Below are positions 1 through 11,358 of a stretch of DNA of 64,000 nt, piece after piece. A program made the translations under genes and the position numbers. How positions within the stretch are numbered: position 1 is the first letter of the stretch; every line of letters starts with the position of its first letter. The notes beneath the pieces are model-generated. The model made no database searches. It was not told the DNA's origin and saw only the letters and a list, made by a program, of their open reading frames with translations. This stretch comes from Solanum dulcamara. Its lineage: Eukaryota > Streptophyta > Magnoliopsida > Solanales > Solanaceae. The stretch spans positions 8,491,256 to 8,555,255 of the forward strand of contig NC_077248.1 of NCBI RefSeq assembly GCF_947179165.1, read 5' to 3'.

Positions 1-243
1 GGCATCGCTGGAAGAAATCCTGCCCAAGAATTATATCAAAAATATATCTAGGGAAGGGACAGTAAAGTTGATCATACCTTTCCACTTGCCCAACGTGATG
101 TCTACTCTATGAGCGACTTTGCACACCGGTGTCAGGGGTACATTAACTATCCTGAGGCGGGCGCTACTTGGACTGTAACTTAGCCCCAACTTTTTAGTTG
201 CTGACTTAGTCATTATGTTGGCCTCTGCACCTTTGTCAACCAT
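1..243 (-). pseudogene. Retropepsin-like aspartic protease fragment of the gypsy element
   Basis: This 70-residue reading carries VDKGAEANIM, which corresponds to the catalytic D-[ST]-G-A motif of retroviral-type aspartic proteases. The residue after the catalytic Asp is Lys instead of Ser/Thr. The following text (GLSYSPSSARLRIVN, later DITLGKW) fits the flap and core strands of plant gypsy proteases. The frame closes soon afterwards at a stop. It lies downstream of gag in the expected gag-then-protease order. The altered active site and the stop suggest that it is inactive. Confidence 0.6.
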
Positions 244-426
244 TGCACGAGCGGGTCGTCTATTGATCGTGACGTCTATATACTGCGTGTCGTACTCCTT
301 CGGCTTTCTTGATTACTTTGTGATAGCTCCACATAACTAAATCAGGCCGAATTACGTTGTGTATGAACCTTTTTCTTACTCTTGTGCATCTTTCTCCTTC
401 CATTCTTATAAGATGGCTCCAAGGTT

Positions 427-1680
427 CTTCAGTTTAGGATGTCTGACATAGCCATGCGACCCTCCGTAGATGTAGCATCCACTTCCCTTTGTGGTCTATG
501 CCTTTTTATCGGCATCGCTTTGTCATCCAACCTTCTTGCCATCAAAATTATAGGTGTCATGGTTTTTGGCATGGGGTTGTTACTTTTCTCCACAATCTCC
601 CCCACCTTGGTCATTACTACCTCTTGTCTCATTTCCTCTTTCTCGATCATGCTTCTCATGCCTGAAGCCTGTCAAAGCTTCGGCCTGTGTAATGGATTCA
701 TCGATAGTCCTTACTTTTCGGCGTTCCAACTCCATCTTGGCCCAATTTTATAGCCCATCCATGAAGTGGAACAATATGTCATCATCCGTGAGGTTGGGAA
801 TCTAAAGCATGAGAGTAGTGAACTCCTTCACATAGGCCCCTATGCTACCCGTCTGTTTTAACTCTCTAAACTTGAGTTTTGCCTCATAGATGATGTTGTT
901 GGGGAAGAAGGCCTTCTTTAACTCATTCTGGAAATGCTCCTAAGTTTTAATGGTGCATAGCACCTTCCCTATTTCCAACTCTTTGTGCTTCCACCACAAC
1001 AGGGCCATCTCTGAGAGGTATCGCACAGTTGTGTTGATCCTCATCTCGTCATTCTTCACTTTGTTACACTTGAAGTAGTTCTCCATGTTCCAAAGGAAGT
1101 TTTTCACTTCTTGTGCATCACGGGCACCTTTAAACATGAGTGTCTTGGGAGCCTCAATTTTGGCCTTTCAATTCACATCAGTCGTTACACATCTTTCCGC
1201 TTCCACGTCTTCCTTGAGTGCTTTCATCTTGGCCTTCATGGTCTCTATCATACTTAGCGCTTCTATGAGCTGACACTCCAAAGAAGTGATAGTCTCATTC
1301 ATATCATACTCGATAACCTTCCTCTCCTCCAACTCATTCCGGATGTTGTCATTCTCCTCAAGGGCGAAGTCCTCCAAGGTCTTGAACTTACCATCGAATT
1401 TGTTCAAACGCCTGCCCAAAATGTCTATAACTTGTCGGGCAGCCTCCATCCTTGCGATCCACTCCATGTCGGGCGTGACATCTTTGGGCTCTTCACCTTT
1501 CTCATTGTCACTCACCTCAGTGGTCGAGGGTGAGTAGGATGTTAGGGCTTTGCTTGGTGTAGGCTCGAGCGACACCTCTTCATTCCTCTTAGAGTTCTTC
1601 TTTCCCCTATGGTGCTTTCTTTCAACATCTTTCTTGACATTGGTGGCGGTAGTGGCATTGATATCTCCTTTATTTGTCAT
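427..1680 (-). pseudogene. Decayed gypsy gag gene
   Basis: The reading starts at about 1680 (MTNKGDIN) with a charged, coiled-coil-rich N-terminal part. It continues into the gag capsid-like region near 1140-950, where FKGARDAQEVKNFLWNMENY and a downstream LWWKHKE stretch are visible; this pattern is usual for plant gypsy gag. An in-frame stop at 1165-1167 interrupts the frame just before the capsid block, and further stops follow it near 940 and 750. The same frame continues with a charged C-terminal part down to about 429. The stops show that it cannot make a full-length Gag. An ATG at 1713 overlaps the primer binding site and is unlikely to be used. Confidence 0.7.
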
Positions 1681-1713
1681 TTCCCTTAGTAGAACTTTGC
1701 TCTGATACCACAT

Positions 1714-2155
1714 TGTCACGGATTTAGATTCAAGTAAAATCTCCGTGCGGCACTTCACAACTTACTTAGTATTCTTTCACGATCTTACAAACTCAAATAA
1801 GCCTTTAAGATCGACAAGGGAACGCTAGATTTTAAGAAAGACAAAAGAGCTTTTATGAAGAAGGCTTTGTATTACTTGGAAGCTTGATTTCTGGATGATT
1901 TTCTACAAATGAATGCCCCCTCTATTTATACTACTCCTAAGGGGTTACAAGTTCTTTCATATTTACAAAATAGTCTTTCTCTAAAATTCTCTACACACTT
2001 TAAAGAAATCTAGGTCTTCCAAGACTAATCTATAAGATTCTAGATTTCTCTAAGTCTTTTCAACAATTCTCTTGGACATTCTAGAGCCTTTTATTAGCCT
2101 CTCCAAGACTCTAAATTTTTTTTCCTTCATCATGATTAAGTGGCGGGTCATGACA
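1714..2155 (-). repeat. 5' LTR of the gypsy-type element
   Basis: The boundaries are set by the inverted termini TGTCA and TGACA and by the adjacent tRNA-Met primer binding site at 1699-1710. The length is 442 bp. The partner LTR would lie beyond the left edge of the window. Confidence 0.8.
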
Positions 2156-2481
2156 ATTAGCTCTCCACAGTTGCTTGGCGCCAAAGTAGGCTAGGCTTCT
2201 CTTTTTTGAGTAGTAAATCTATTCATATTATGTAGTATAGTGTAACACCCCCTAAATATTATTGATTCATGGATCCTTTCTTTCATGAAATCCAAATAAA
2301 TTATCAAAGTTTTCTATTTAATTCAAGCATGAAACTTTATGGATTTTTCATATCATGATTCCAAATGCATAGATTATTAAATATATGAAATTTAATTACC
2401 TATCTTATATTAACTTATATTGGCTTTTAAATGCATTAAATTGTTGATTTATCAAAAGTTCTTATGTGAAGGCATGAAAAG

Positions 2482-2625
2482 ATTTTGATCATGTTCTAAA
2501 GTATTTTGATCATGTTCTAAAAGTATTTTGATCATGTTCTCTCATGCCTAAAGATTTTGATCATGTTCTAAAGTATTTTGATCATGTTCTAAAAGTATTT
2601 TGATTATGTTCGCTCATGCCTAAAG
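2482..2625 (+). repeat. 72-bp tandem duplication inside solo LTR copy 1
   Basis: Two nearly identical 72-bp units start at 2482 and 2554. Each is itself built from three short repeats of the type TTTGATCATGTTC followed by a CTCATGCCTAAAG block. Confidence 0.9.
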
Positions 2626-3097
2626 TAATTTGGGCATAACTTTTCATATGATGGTCTAAATTAGGTGATTCAAATTTCTGAATAACCACAACATCATTAC
2701 CTACAACTGTCATGAAGAACATATCTTAAGATTCAGATTTTAAGTAGATCAAATAAATTGATCTTTACAAGATATAGTGTTGTGACAGAATGGAGAGTTT
2801 GTAGAATAAAATTCATATCTCGATGTAGAATGCTCCAAATTGGATGATTCTTGAACTAACTAAAACTAGACTTCTATATCTACAATTCTTATGAAGATAC
2901 CAAATCATAAAAAGGAATTTATCTTATTCAAACGCAGCTTCGAAAACAGATATTCCGTTAAAAGAGATTTCATCTCACCTACCATAGAAAGATCTAGAAC
3001 CATTTGACATCATCCATGACATCAAAATTCTACATTGAATTTTCAAGATCATCCTTTATGATTATGTTTATTTATTGTTAGGTCCCTCCTCCACACC

Positions 3098-3105
3098 TAT
3101 AAATA
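3098..3105 (+). promoter_or_regulatory. TATA box of solo LTR copy 1
   Basis: TATAAATA in a C-rich setting within the LTR. Transcription would be expected to start about 30 bases downstream, pointing to the right. This is a match to the plant TATA consensus, and activity is not shown. Confidence 0.5.
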
Positions 3106-4704
3106 CCCACCTTATTTCCTCATTTTATTCACCAAGCTTTCTTAAGAAACTCTTCTCTCTATATACTTCTTTACTTCTTTTCAAATATAGTTTTAGTTTT
3201 AGTAGTATAAAAATACTACTCTGGTAATTCTTATACTCCGGGTAGTACACAAAACAAACCGGCGAGAAGAAAAGGCTAGGGGTCCAAGAGTGTTCCAATT
3301 CGAAGTAAAGCTTCTGATTTAAGGTATGTAAGGCTTTCATAGTATTGGATTGAGTTCGTCCATGCGCCCAATATTTAAATTCATTATAATTGAGTTATAG
3401 TTGAGTTTTATCCAAATCTTGAATTCTAAATAAATTAATTCTTCTTCTATTGAGGTTGATATATATATGCATTAATATTATTATTGTTATCTCTCATATT
3501 ATTGGAATTATTATTCATGGCTACTTTCCCATGAATCCTAATTGATTTGATATTCATGAATATTTTTATACATGTTTTGAGTAAAGATGTTGGCTTTTTA
3601 TTATTTTCATTAATAAAAAGAAAGTTATATGAATTAATATTATATATGTATTTTATTGAGTTTTGAAAGAGCAAAAGAGTTGAGTTTGAATGAATTTGAG
3701 CAAATGATATTTTGAGCAAGATATTTTGATGAGATGTAAATGATGTTTTTGGAAGTATAATGATTGATGAACATGAAATGAGTTGAGTTTGATTATTTAA
3801 ATTAAAGTCCAATGAGACTAGATGATGAGTTTAATATGAGCACATATTTTGGGAGTAGTATTGAGCACCGAGTTGGGTAAGAGTTTAATTAACTCAAACC
3901 CCAGAACTACGTAGCCAGCGTAGGATGGAGGTTATGCCTCTTAAGTCTCAAAAAGAGGACTTTGATGAGTGGATCCAAGATGGTGATGTCATTTACCCTG
4001 GCAAGGTATTGGATGGATGTGGCAACGACATCGCTTCGTTGTATCATCGCTAGCTCATAAGTGATGGTTGTCGGTTAGAGAAACTCCCAATTGAGTAAGC
4101 ATTGCTTGTTACTATTATTTTTATTATTATATTTTAAACTTGCATTACATATTGATGTTGAGATGATGTTGAGTTCTGAGCTGAGTTTTTTTTAGAGGAG
4201 TTTCTTGATATTTGTCCTTACCTTCCTGACATTTTACATACTCGTACATTCCACGTACTGATGTCATTCGACCTGCATCGTTTTATGAAGCAGATACAGG
4301 TGTTAGAGATCCTCAACAGGCGCTTCGTTGAAGATCATTATTTTTCAGCTATTTGGTGAGTCCTTTTTATATTCGGAGGAACTCTTTATCCTTTAATTAT
4401 TGTTGAGTATTATATTTCTTTTAAGGTAGCCATGGACATGTCATTGGCACCATCTAAGAGTATTAGAGGCTTCATAGACAGAGTTTAATGATGTAATTGG
4501 AGTAGTTCCCCTTTAAAACTACTTCTTCTAAAAAAATTTCTTCTTTCATTAGATGTTGTTAATGGAGAGCCCATATAAGTATTCTTATTAAGTCTTCCGC
4601 TGATGAATGAATAAGTGATGAGACCAAGTGGTTCTCTCAGAGGCCAGAGATGTTTTCTGAGTGCTGGCCACGCCTAGGGTACCCTCTCGGGGCGTGACAT
4701 ATAG

Positions 4705-6332
4705 AAGGAAATTTAAGGAAAAATAGTATAACTAAGTTGTGGTCATGGGTCGTGGGCAGGAATTCGATTGTATTAGGGTCTAATTCAAATGTGACCTAAG
4801 AAAAATATTCTATAATGATGGGGGAAGTATATTGGTGGTGATATTATTGCATCCAAATGGTTATTTTATAACGAGCATATTATTGTGTATAGGAATATAA
4901 AATTAAATAGATATTGAAGATAAACCCTAAGGGTTTGGTAGTGTATGTGATGGTCTTGTTTTTCGTATATGTTTCATATACCTATTAAATTTCTTCATGA
5001 TATGCATATGTGTATATGAATAGGGAGACATGCTAGATTATATGTGAAATGATCACTTGCTGGCCTATTTTTGTGATGAATATGTTTTTGGTGATATAAA
5101 GTGGTCTGTTGTTGATAGTTGTGTTTCATCTGCATAATTGGATCGGGGTCACGTTCTAACACATATTTAGATCGGGTGTCATTTTCTAAAATATATTTGG
5201 ATCGAGTGTCACATTCCAATACATTCTTGAATTGGGTGTCATGTTTCAACACATATATGACTGGATTGGGTCCCCTGAGAGGGACAAGTATGTGTGGGGG
5301 GGTGGTTCTATGAGTGGACTTGATGATATCGGTATTTTCATGTAATAATAATTTTATGATCAAATGAACCCTAGATAAAGTACATACAAAGAAACCTTTG
5401 AATTTAGGGGTGTTAGTTACAAAGAGATGTGAGGATGTATAAACTTATGGTGGTAAGAGAATGGGCATGTATTAGGCTTGGTGTGATATATATGTTGTAT
5501 AATGTATTCTATGTTTATAGGCTTAGAGTTGGAAGTTGCTTGTTCACAGATGGTTTTATCATTGAAGTGTTCACGAGTAACTGTAGTAGTTGTTACTTAT
5601 GACCGGGTTAGCAGTGGAAATGTGGTTGTGGAATGGCTAGGCCATATGTTGTGAGACAATCAGAACAAGACTAGTGATAGCTAGGAGAAATCATTGAGCG
5701 GTTAAGGTTGTTAGATGGAAAATGTTGGGGAAATTGAACAATAGTAAGGTGAGCCCATAACCAATAGGTCGTAAGTTGTGACTAGAATGAATCGTGAATC
5801 TCTGGAGCGTAGAGTGGTAAATACATGGAAGTAAGGAGTGTACCTATGGGTTAGGGTGGGCAAGTTAATAAAGTTTAACTATTATGATCTCTCTTATTTT
5901 TTTGTTCATATATTATGCGGTAGGTATCAGATTGTACGATGATGCCTATCAGTGTGTGTTGTTTCTACTGATACTTCTCTTGCTATGCCTTTGGCATAGT
6001 CTGATTGCAGGGCCAGTAGAGTTTCCTAGGTGAAGGCGAAAATGATTTTTCGACAACTCCTACTTTTTCTTCCATGTGGTTGGAGCTGTGTCTTTCATTT
6101 GTATTATATCTTGCTCCTGTAGAGCTCTTGTACCTGTTTTAAACTAGTATCCATGGGGTTTTATGTGTAATTTTTTGTACAAGTTTATTATTATAAATTT
6201 CTATAAATATCTGATTTATTGACTCAATTTTTGATTGAAATTTCGCAATGCTTTTTATATAATGGATTAAGGGTTCTCCTACTTAAGTCATAGAGTGGGT
6301 GCCCGCACAACCCGGTGGATTGGGTTGTGACA
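4705..6332 (-). mobile_element. LTR-like, probably gypsy-derived repeat DNA, ends unclear
   Basis: There is no gene here. The right end reads, on the minus strand, TGTCACAACCCAATCCACC, which looks like the start of another long LTR. The neighbouring words (hallmark CACCCACTCTATGACTTAAG) occur commonly in Solanum repeats as I recall them. I could not find the opposite TG...CA end or a target duplication for CCTAG, so the element may be truncated by the solo LTR to its left. It contains a 30-bp minisatellite (5141-5260). Confidence 0.35.
5141..5260 (+). repeat. 30-bp minisatellite, four units
   Basis: Units begin at 5141, 5170, 5200 and 5230 with the theme GATCGGGTGTCA followed by a T/C/A-rich half. 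A partial fifth unit begins near 5264. The period is a multiple of three, so both strands keep open readings with 10-residue repeats. Nothing suggests that they are translated. Confidence 0.8.
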
Positions 6333-8066
6333 CCTAGTGATGATATTTTTAATAAAAAAATATTTATCCTACTTCAATTCGAGAAATATTAAGAAATAAT
6401 CATATTTTCTATTTTATTACGAATTTTTTATCGTTATCTAAATAAAAATTAATGATGAAATATAATGATCTAATATATTTTAACAGTTAAAAAGGTACAC
6501 AAAGTTATTCTATTAATTGATAAAATGAGATTAAGAAGAAAAAAGATATTATTATTAAAGTAATTTTAAAAGAAAAGAACAAGAATTGGTTTTCATTAAT
6601 AGTAAGATTTTTTATTATGAATAGGATATGTTTAAAAAGAAAAAAAATACTAATATATTTGTGGGAAAACTACACAAAATGAACCCAATTGTAAAATTAT
6701 TTTTAAAAAAATGGACCCAACCCAATTAATTTAGGCTTAAAGGACCAGCGGCCAAAACTATTTACTCGTTTATCCCACTTTTGTCTTTCTTATGATGTCA
6801 GCATGCCGTCAGCATCACTATTATAAATTAATTCTCTGTGATACTCCGTCGGTATATTGATACCATATCGATATCGTATGGACTGAACCTAATTCTCTGT
6901 GATACTCGTCAGTATATCGATACTCTATCGGTATCATATATAATTGAGCTCTTTTTTAAGAAATAAATAAGAAACTATTAAGAAAAAATTATTAAAGTCA
7001 CAATCCAATTTATTAAACTCTAAAATTAGCAGAAAATATATTTTTATATTTTTTTTCTCTTTTTGCAATTTTTTTAAAAAAATTATATCTAAATTATGAC
7101 TCTTTTTTAAATATTTTTAAATTAAATTATTAAAGAATTGAAACATACCTCAATGATATATCGTAATGGTATCATGGATGCTTGAGTAATTTCGTCTAAG
7201 GATTGAAGGAAACTTCAATGAAAATACTGAGGAGGAAAAATCAGTCTTTCAATGAAGATGTTGTTCAATTACTCTTTGATATCATCAGAGTATATTCATA
7301 TACTATAATGTATTGTGATGGTATTAATGAGGGAAAAAAGGGTAGGTGCTAACGTCAGCACGCGAATAAAAATAGATGTATCTCATTTAAAATAAAAAGA
7401 AAGTATGAAAGTAATGGAGCATTTAAGGGTAAATAATTTACTTTTGGGGGTATTAGTTTTCCTTTCTCTATATTTATTAGAGAAAGAGTATTTTTGACCC
7501 ATTAAATAACAATAAGAATATTTTTAGATCAAACTACTGACAGTAGTGATATTTTTGGATCAAACTATTAATGACAAGAGCATTTGTTGGACCAGCTATC
7601 AATTGAGGGTATTTTTGTTCAATTTCACATTGTTTAAGGATATTTTTAGAGATAATTACGTCACATGGCCATTCGGCAAAGTAATTACCAAAAAAATGGT
7701 TATTCGTTGTATAGGCATGTATAGTCAGTGTATATTTCAAGTATAGTCAAGCTATATTCAGTTTTTTAGTGTATCATACTGTATATTCAGTGTATAGCTC
7801 ATGTATAAGTAATCTATATTGTATAGTCAATATATACTTTCTATGACTTTTGGCAAGCTATGTATACTCACTCTATATATCCTTTGATTTTGAATATTTT
7901 TTTATGTAAACAAAACATGGCTATATTTATTATAAACTAATTAGTCTATTATATATATTTGAAATTGTCCCTATTTTTTTTTTACCCTTTTTCATAAAAT
8001 ATATTATAGTAAGGCCATAAAATTTTTTGTTCCATAGAAATAATTGAACTTTACCCAATACATTAA
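6333..8066. other. AT-rich intergenic DNA with repeat remnants
   Basis: No gene is seen. A possible TIR element spans about 6664-7471: its ends share GGAAAACTA in inverted orientation, but no clear target duplication was found. The stretch 7690-7880 is a run of diverged GTATAGT/GTATATTCAGT words. A repeated sentence-like motif (TATTTTTGGATCAAACTA) occurs twice near 7515-7575. Confidence 0.4.
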
Positions 8067-9372
8067 GGGGTCGTTTGGTACAAAGATAAATAACAGATGA
8101 ATTAGTAACGCAGAGATTAGTAAAGAGATTAGTAATGTGCGGATGATTTTTTATCAAGTGTTTGATTCATTGCTTCCCACCTAATCTTATATCTAATTTA
8201 AAGCTCTACAAAAAACTTCTTTCCAATTATACTCGTGAATTATTGTGGGATTTTCTATTTCATGTAATTGAGTCAAGATAGATAACTATTGGACAATATT
8301 ATTTTTTTGTGGCCTTCTAACTAGCTAGAGAAGAAAAATTATCGTGTTTGCTATTTTCTCACTTGAATTATTTGAAGTATCATCTTAATAAATTGATCAC
8401 TCACAACACGTTAATTTTCAATTTGATAAAAATTCTCCATATACTTTTAAAAATGAAAAGACGGTAAATAATAGTAAAATCGAATAAATCATCTACTTTT
8501 ACACATAAAAATTTCAAGTTGTAGTTTTAATATGGAGTTAATATCTTAAAAGGTCATTTAACTTTGAGAACTTATCTAGCAAAGTCATTGAACTTTGTTT
8601 TGTATCAATACAATCACTCAATTAGGTCTTTCTATCAACAATATCACTCAACTAAATTAATTATGAAAAAAAATTACATGACAATTTTTTTAAATATTAT
8701 GTAAATATGAACCCACAATAAATAAAAATTTAAAAACAATTTAAAATTTTTGACTGATAAACTAAATTGGTAAAATAAATATTATGATAGTACTAGTACT
8801 ATATATTTAAAGTTTACAATGTATCATCATCGGTGCTTTTACTGGGAAAAAAATGATTAGTACTTTTCTATCAATTTTTTTTAACTAAGTAGGCATTACA
8901 TAAGAGCGCATAATGTTATTGCCAAGTTTGATTAAATATTATTACAAATCAAAGAGGAGATTTTTTTTAATGATATAATATCCTTCTTCATGTTGATCAA
9001 TTTGAATGTGTTACTCCAATAAAATAACACCAATTAATTATTTATCTAATTTAGAATATATTAATTATTTAGCAACAAACAACTCTATCTAACTAATAAA
9101 ATTTGTAAGCTAATTTATTTAAATAAATTTACTATTACAAAACTACAAATATAAAACATAAAATCAAGAAAATAAAAAAAATGATTAAAAGGATTTGATG
9201 GATATTTTTGTTTTTATATATATTAATTTCATGGTATTAAATCCTATGTATTACTAATACCTCAAAAGCAAAGGTATTAGTTATGCATAGGTTAAAAATT
9301 CCTACCAAACATAGTACTAGATAATACCATACATAATACTTGAACTATTTCTCCTAATACACCCTAACGACC
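8067..9372. mobile_element. DNA transposon (family B, copy 1), non-autonomous
   Basis: The left end is GGGGTCGTTTGGTA (8067-8080). The right end read inverted is GGTCGTTAGGGTGTATTAGG, so the termini are imperfect inverted repeats. Both ends carry the words ATTAGTAA and GTATTA that are common in Solanaceae MITEs. An inverted relative with long stretches of similarity lies at 41937-42890. The middle (about 8530-8990) is absent from the other copy and contains a CATTTAACTTTGAGAACTT block that looks like a second nested element. No transposase is present. The superfamily is uncertain because I could not fix the target duplication. The right end lies about 37 bp from the stop codon of the UGT gene. 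Confidence 0.6.
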
Positions 9373-9409
9373 AGTAGTTGCACAATATCCTAAATCAACC
9401 TTTGTAATC

Positions 9410-10885
9410 CTACATACATTTTAAAAAAATTGCTTGATCTGTGACATCTTGAATCAATTGTGTCAAGTTGAGGTGAGAGGAACCCTCTTCCTCCACAGCC
9501 CTGCTTGCCTTTTCTCCTAATTGTTTAGCTCTTTTTCTTCTCATTTCAGCTTCCATTTCTTTACCCATTACTTCTTCAATGACCATCTTAATATCATCTT
9601 TGCTCACTTGTGATCCCAATTTTTCTTCCTCCCCAAACATCACTTGCTTCTCTATTCCAGACCTCACTCCTGTCTTGAGTACATTCACTATTAGCTTCTC
9701 ATTGCAGAACTGCTCAGCAAACATTGGCCAAGTGATCATCACCACGCCAGCAGATATACCTTCCAGGCTCGAATTCCATCCACAGTGCGTTAAAAATGCA
9801 CCAATTGAAGGGTGAGATAAGATTAGTACTTGTGGTGCCCAACCATGGATTAAAAGTCCTTGTCCTTTAACTCTTTCCTCAAAATTTTCTTCCACTAGCC
9901 ATTTTTTGAACTCATCTGACATGTGTCGAACAACCCAAATGAAGGGTCGTCTCGACGATTCTATCCCGAGTGCCAGCTCAACCATCTGAGACGTGGAAAG
10001 GCGCGATAGGCTCCCGAGACAGACAAAGAGCACAGAGTGTTGTTCCCAAGAATCAAGCCAGTTAAGGCACTGGTGTTCATCAATTGCAGCCTTGTCCCCT
10101 CTTTCAGCTTTGTCCTGTTTCTCTTTGTTGCAGAGTGAAACAGGGCCAATGGTCCAAATTTTTTTGCCTTTGGCATTCATCAATCCCTTGACATATTCTT
10201 GTTCCAAATCTTCAAAGCTATTCACCACTATCCCATAAGCTTCTTCTTCTGCTTTCTTTATTTGATCAGAAATTTCTTTCCAATCTTCATTTCTTGGCTT
10301 CATAGCATTCCCAAGCTGAGTTTTGCTTAGTTCAATCTTGTCAAATAATCCAGGCACTTGAAAGTACTCTGTATCTGACTCAATCTTTTTTAATTCCTCC
10401 CAATTTCTCAAATTGTGTAAGCACAATAAAGAGAAGCAACACATCCCATGGAAAACTATTCTAGGGATGTTAAATTTGTGTGCGACATTAGTTGTCCATG
10501 GCAAACACATGTCAGATATCAGGCAATTTGGTGAAGGTTTCAGTTGTTGCAACATTTCTTCCACTTGGGGTTGAAGTCTTTTCGTAGCATCGAAGAATTT
10601 CACCCCGAAATCCATGGATGGAAGCATGTCGAAATTTTCACACCCTTCAGGTAGTCCAGCCTCTAAGCTTGGAAAGTAGAGGTGAACCACCTGAATCTTT
10701 AGTCCTGTCTCTATTGCACGATCAACCACTTTCTTGAATCTATTGGCATTCAATTGTGTAGTAAGGATTGTGATTATTACTCCGCGCTGTGCTAATAGAC
10801 GTGCAATGTCAATCATAGGGATTGTATGACCTTGTGCCATGAAAGGAAACAACACAAAATGTGGCTGCACTGTGGGAACATCCAT
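9410..10885 (-). CDS. UDP-glycosyltransferase, UGT73 type
   Basis: Single-exon gene of 491 residues, a normal length for plant family 1 glycosyltransferases, which transfer sugar from UDP-sugar to small molecules in the cytosol. The N-terminal domain has the acceptor-activating His20 in FMAQGHTIPMID and its Asp partner at 125 (ISDMCLPW). The 44-residue donor-binding PSPG box runs from Trp349 to Gln392, with HCGWNS and a final Gln, which usually indicates UDP-glucose. One oddity: the usual Pro of GVP is Val (GVV, 381-382). The overall sequence resembles the UGT73C/UGT73 group, which acts on flavonoids, hormones and terpenoids; the acceptor cannot be read from sequence. A TATA-like box lies about 71 bp upstream. 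The ATG chosen precedes the conserved HFVLFPFMAQGH strand by the usual distance. Confidence 0.93.
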   Translation of the reverse strand: MDVPTVQPHFVLFPFMAQGHTIPMIDIARLLAQRGVIITILTTQLNANRFKKVVDRAIETGLKIQVVHLYFPSLEAGLPEGCENFDMLPSMDFGVKFFDATKRLQPQVEEMLQQLKPSPNCLISDMCLPWTTNVAHKFNIPRIVFHGMCCFSLLCLHNLRNWEELKKIESDTEYFQVPGLFDKIELSKTQLGNAMKPRNEDWKEISDQIKKAEEEAYGIVVNSFEDLEQEYVKGLMNAKGKKIWTIGPVSLCNKEKQDKAERGDKAAIDEHQCLNWLDSWEQHSVLFVCLGSLSRLSTSQMVELALGIESSRRPFIWVVRHMSDEFKKWLVEENFEERVKGQGLLIHGWAPQVLILSHPSIGAFLTHCGWNSSLEGISAGVVMITWPMFAEQFCNEKLIVNVLKTGVRSGIEKQVMFGEEEKLGSQVSKDDIKMVIEEVMGKEMEAEMRRKRAKQLGEKASRAVEEEGSSHLNLTQLIQDVTDQAIFLKCM

Positions 10886-10955
10886 TGTTAGTCGAAAAAT
10901 CAGAGAATAATTTTGTTATATTTCAGGTTGTTACACTATGGTTTCAACATTGCTT

Positions 10956-10963
10956 AATTTATA
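10956..10963 (-). promoter_or_regulatory. Probable TATA box of the UGT gene
   Basis: The minus strand reads TATAAATT about 71 bp upstream of the ATG at 10885. This spacing suits a short 5' leader. Only the motif supports it. Confidence 0.45.
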
Positions 10964-11349
10964 CATTGTAAAGTGATGATGTAAGAGCAGACATAATCAT
11001 ATTCAGCTTCTAACTATTGCCACAAACCAGCTTATTGCAGATATCGTTGCATTTTTGTTTAAAATTTTCTTGATAATATTAAATAGTACTCCATGATAGA
11101 TGCAGTTCAGAAGAATACAAGAAAATGATAACTGCTCAATGTGTCAGCTACTGGTAATGTTTGTCATGGGAATATTTCCTAAATTGATGATGTAAGCGCA
11201 AACATAAGCATATTAAACAAATTTTACACATGAACTTGGATTGATGGCACGGATGATGTTGAATGATCACACGTGAAGTTTCTAATTCCCTTTTACGCAC
11301 TTTTGTTTTGGTTAATATTAACGTGAATGCTATCAAATAATAATAAAAA
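10964..11349. other. Upstream region of the UGT gene
   Basis: No gene is seen. The stretch holds two copies of a short theme (GATGATGTAAG with GCAGACATAA or GCAAACATAA, near 10975 and 11187), suggesting an old local duplication upstream of the UGT gene. Confidence 0.4.
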
Positions 11350-11358
11350 TATAAAATA

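Larger units (their letters stand above)
1..2155 (-). mobile_element. Ty3/gypsy-type LTR retrotransposon, 5' part (LTR, PBS, gag, protease), truncated by window edge
   Basis: Read on the minus strand, this is the 5' part of a gypsy-type retrotransposon. A 442-bp LTR (1714-2155) runs TGTCA...TGACA. Three bases inside it lies the primer binding site TGGTATCAGAGC (1710-1699), which matches the 3' end of plant initiator tRNA-Met. Gag-like and retropepsin-like sequence follow towards position 1. The rest of pol and the 3' LTR lie outside the window, so the target duplication cannot be tested. Gag contains stop codons and the protease motif is altered, so this copy is not autonomous. The superfamily rests on the gag and protease type. 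I could not assign a lineage. Confidence 0.85.
2241..4699 (+). mobile_element. Solo LTR (family A, copy 1), long gypsy-type LTR
   Basis: The 2,459-bp block begins TGTAACACCCC and ends GGGGCGTGACA, giving TG...CA termini with an imperfect inverted repeat. The 5 bases before it (2236-2240) and after it (4700-4704) are both TATAG, an exact target-site duplication. No gag or pol reading is present, so this is a solo LTR left by recombination between the two LTRs. A TATA box (TATAAATA, 3098-3105) marks a likely promoter and gives the orientation. A related copy lies inverted at 52916-56022. Long LTRs with TGTAACACCCC ends are typical of plant chromovirus (Tekay/Del) elements, but that assignment is from memory. 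Confidence 0.88.

Noticed and set aside
1286..1537. Plus-strand reading within the gypsy gag
   Set aside because: Shadow of the gag reading frame. The same holds for 439-753 and 554-805.
5141..5260. CRISPR-like array
   Set aside because: Contiguous units with no spacers, in a plant genome. It is a minisatellite.
4995..5363. 122-codon reading with 10-residue repeats (ENDTRSKYVLERD theme)
   Set aside because: Explained by the 30-bp minisatellite. The period is a multiple of three, so all frames stay open. No start context or homology.
9579..9815. Open reading on the plus strand inside the UGT gene
   Set aside because: Antisense shadow of the glycosyltransferase coding sequence with no family features. 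The same applies to 9993-10238 and 9961-10176.
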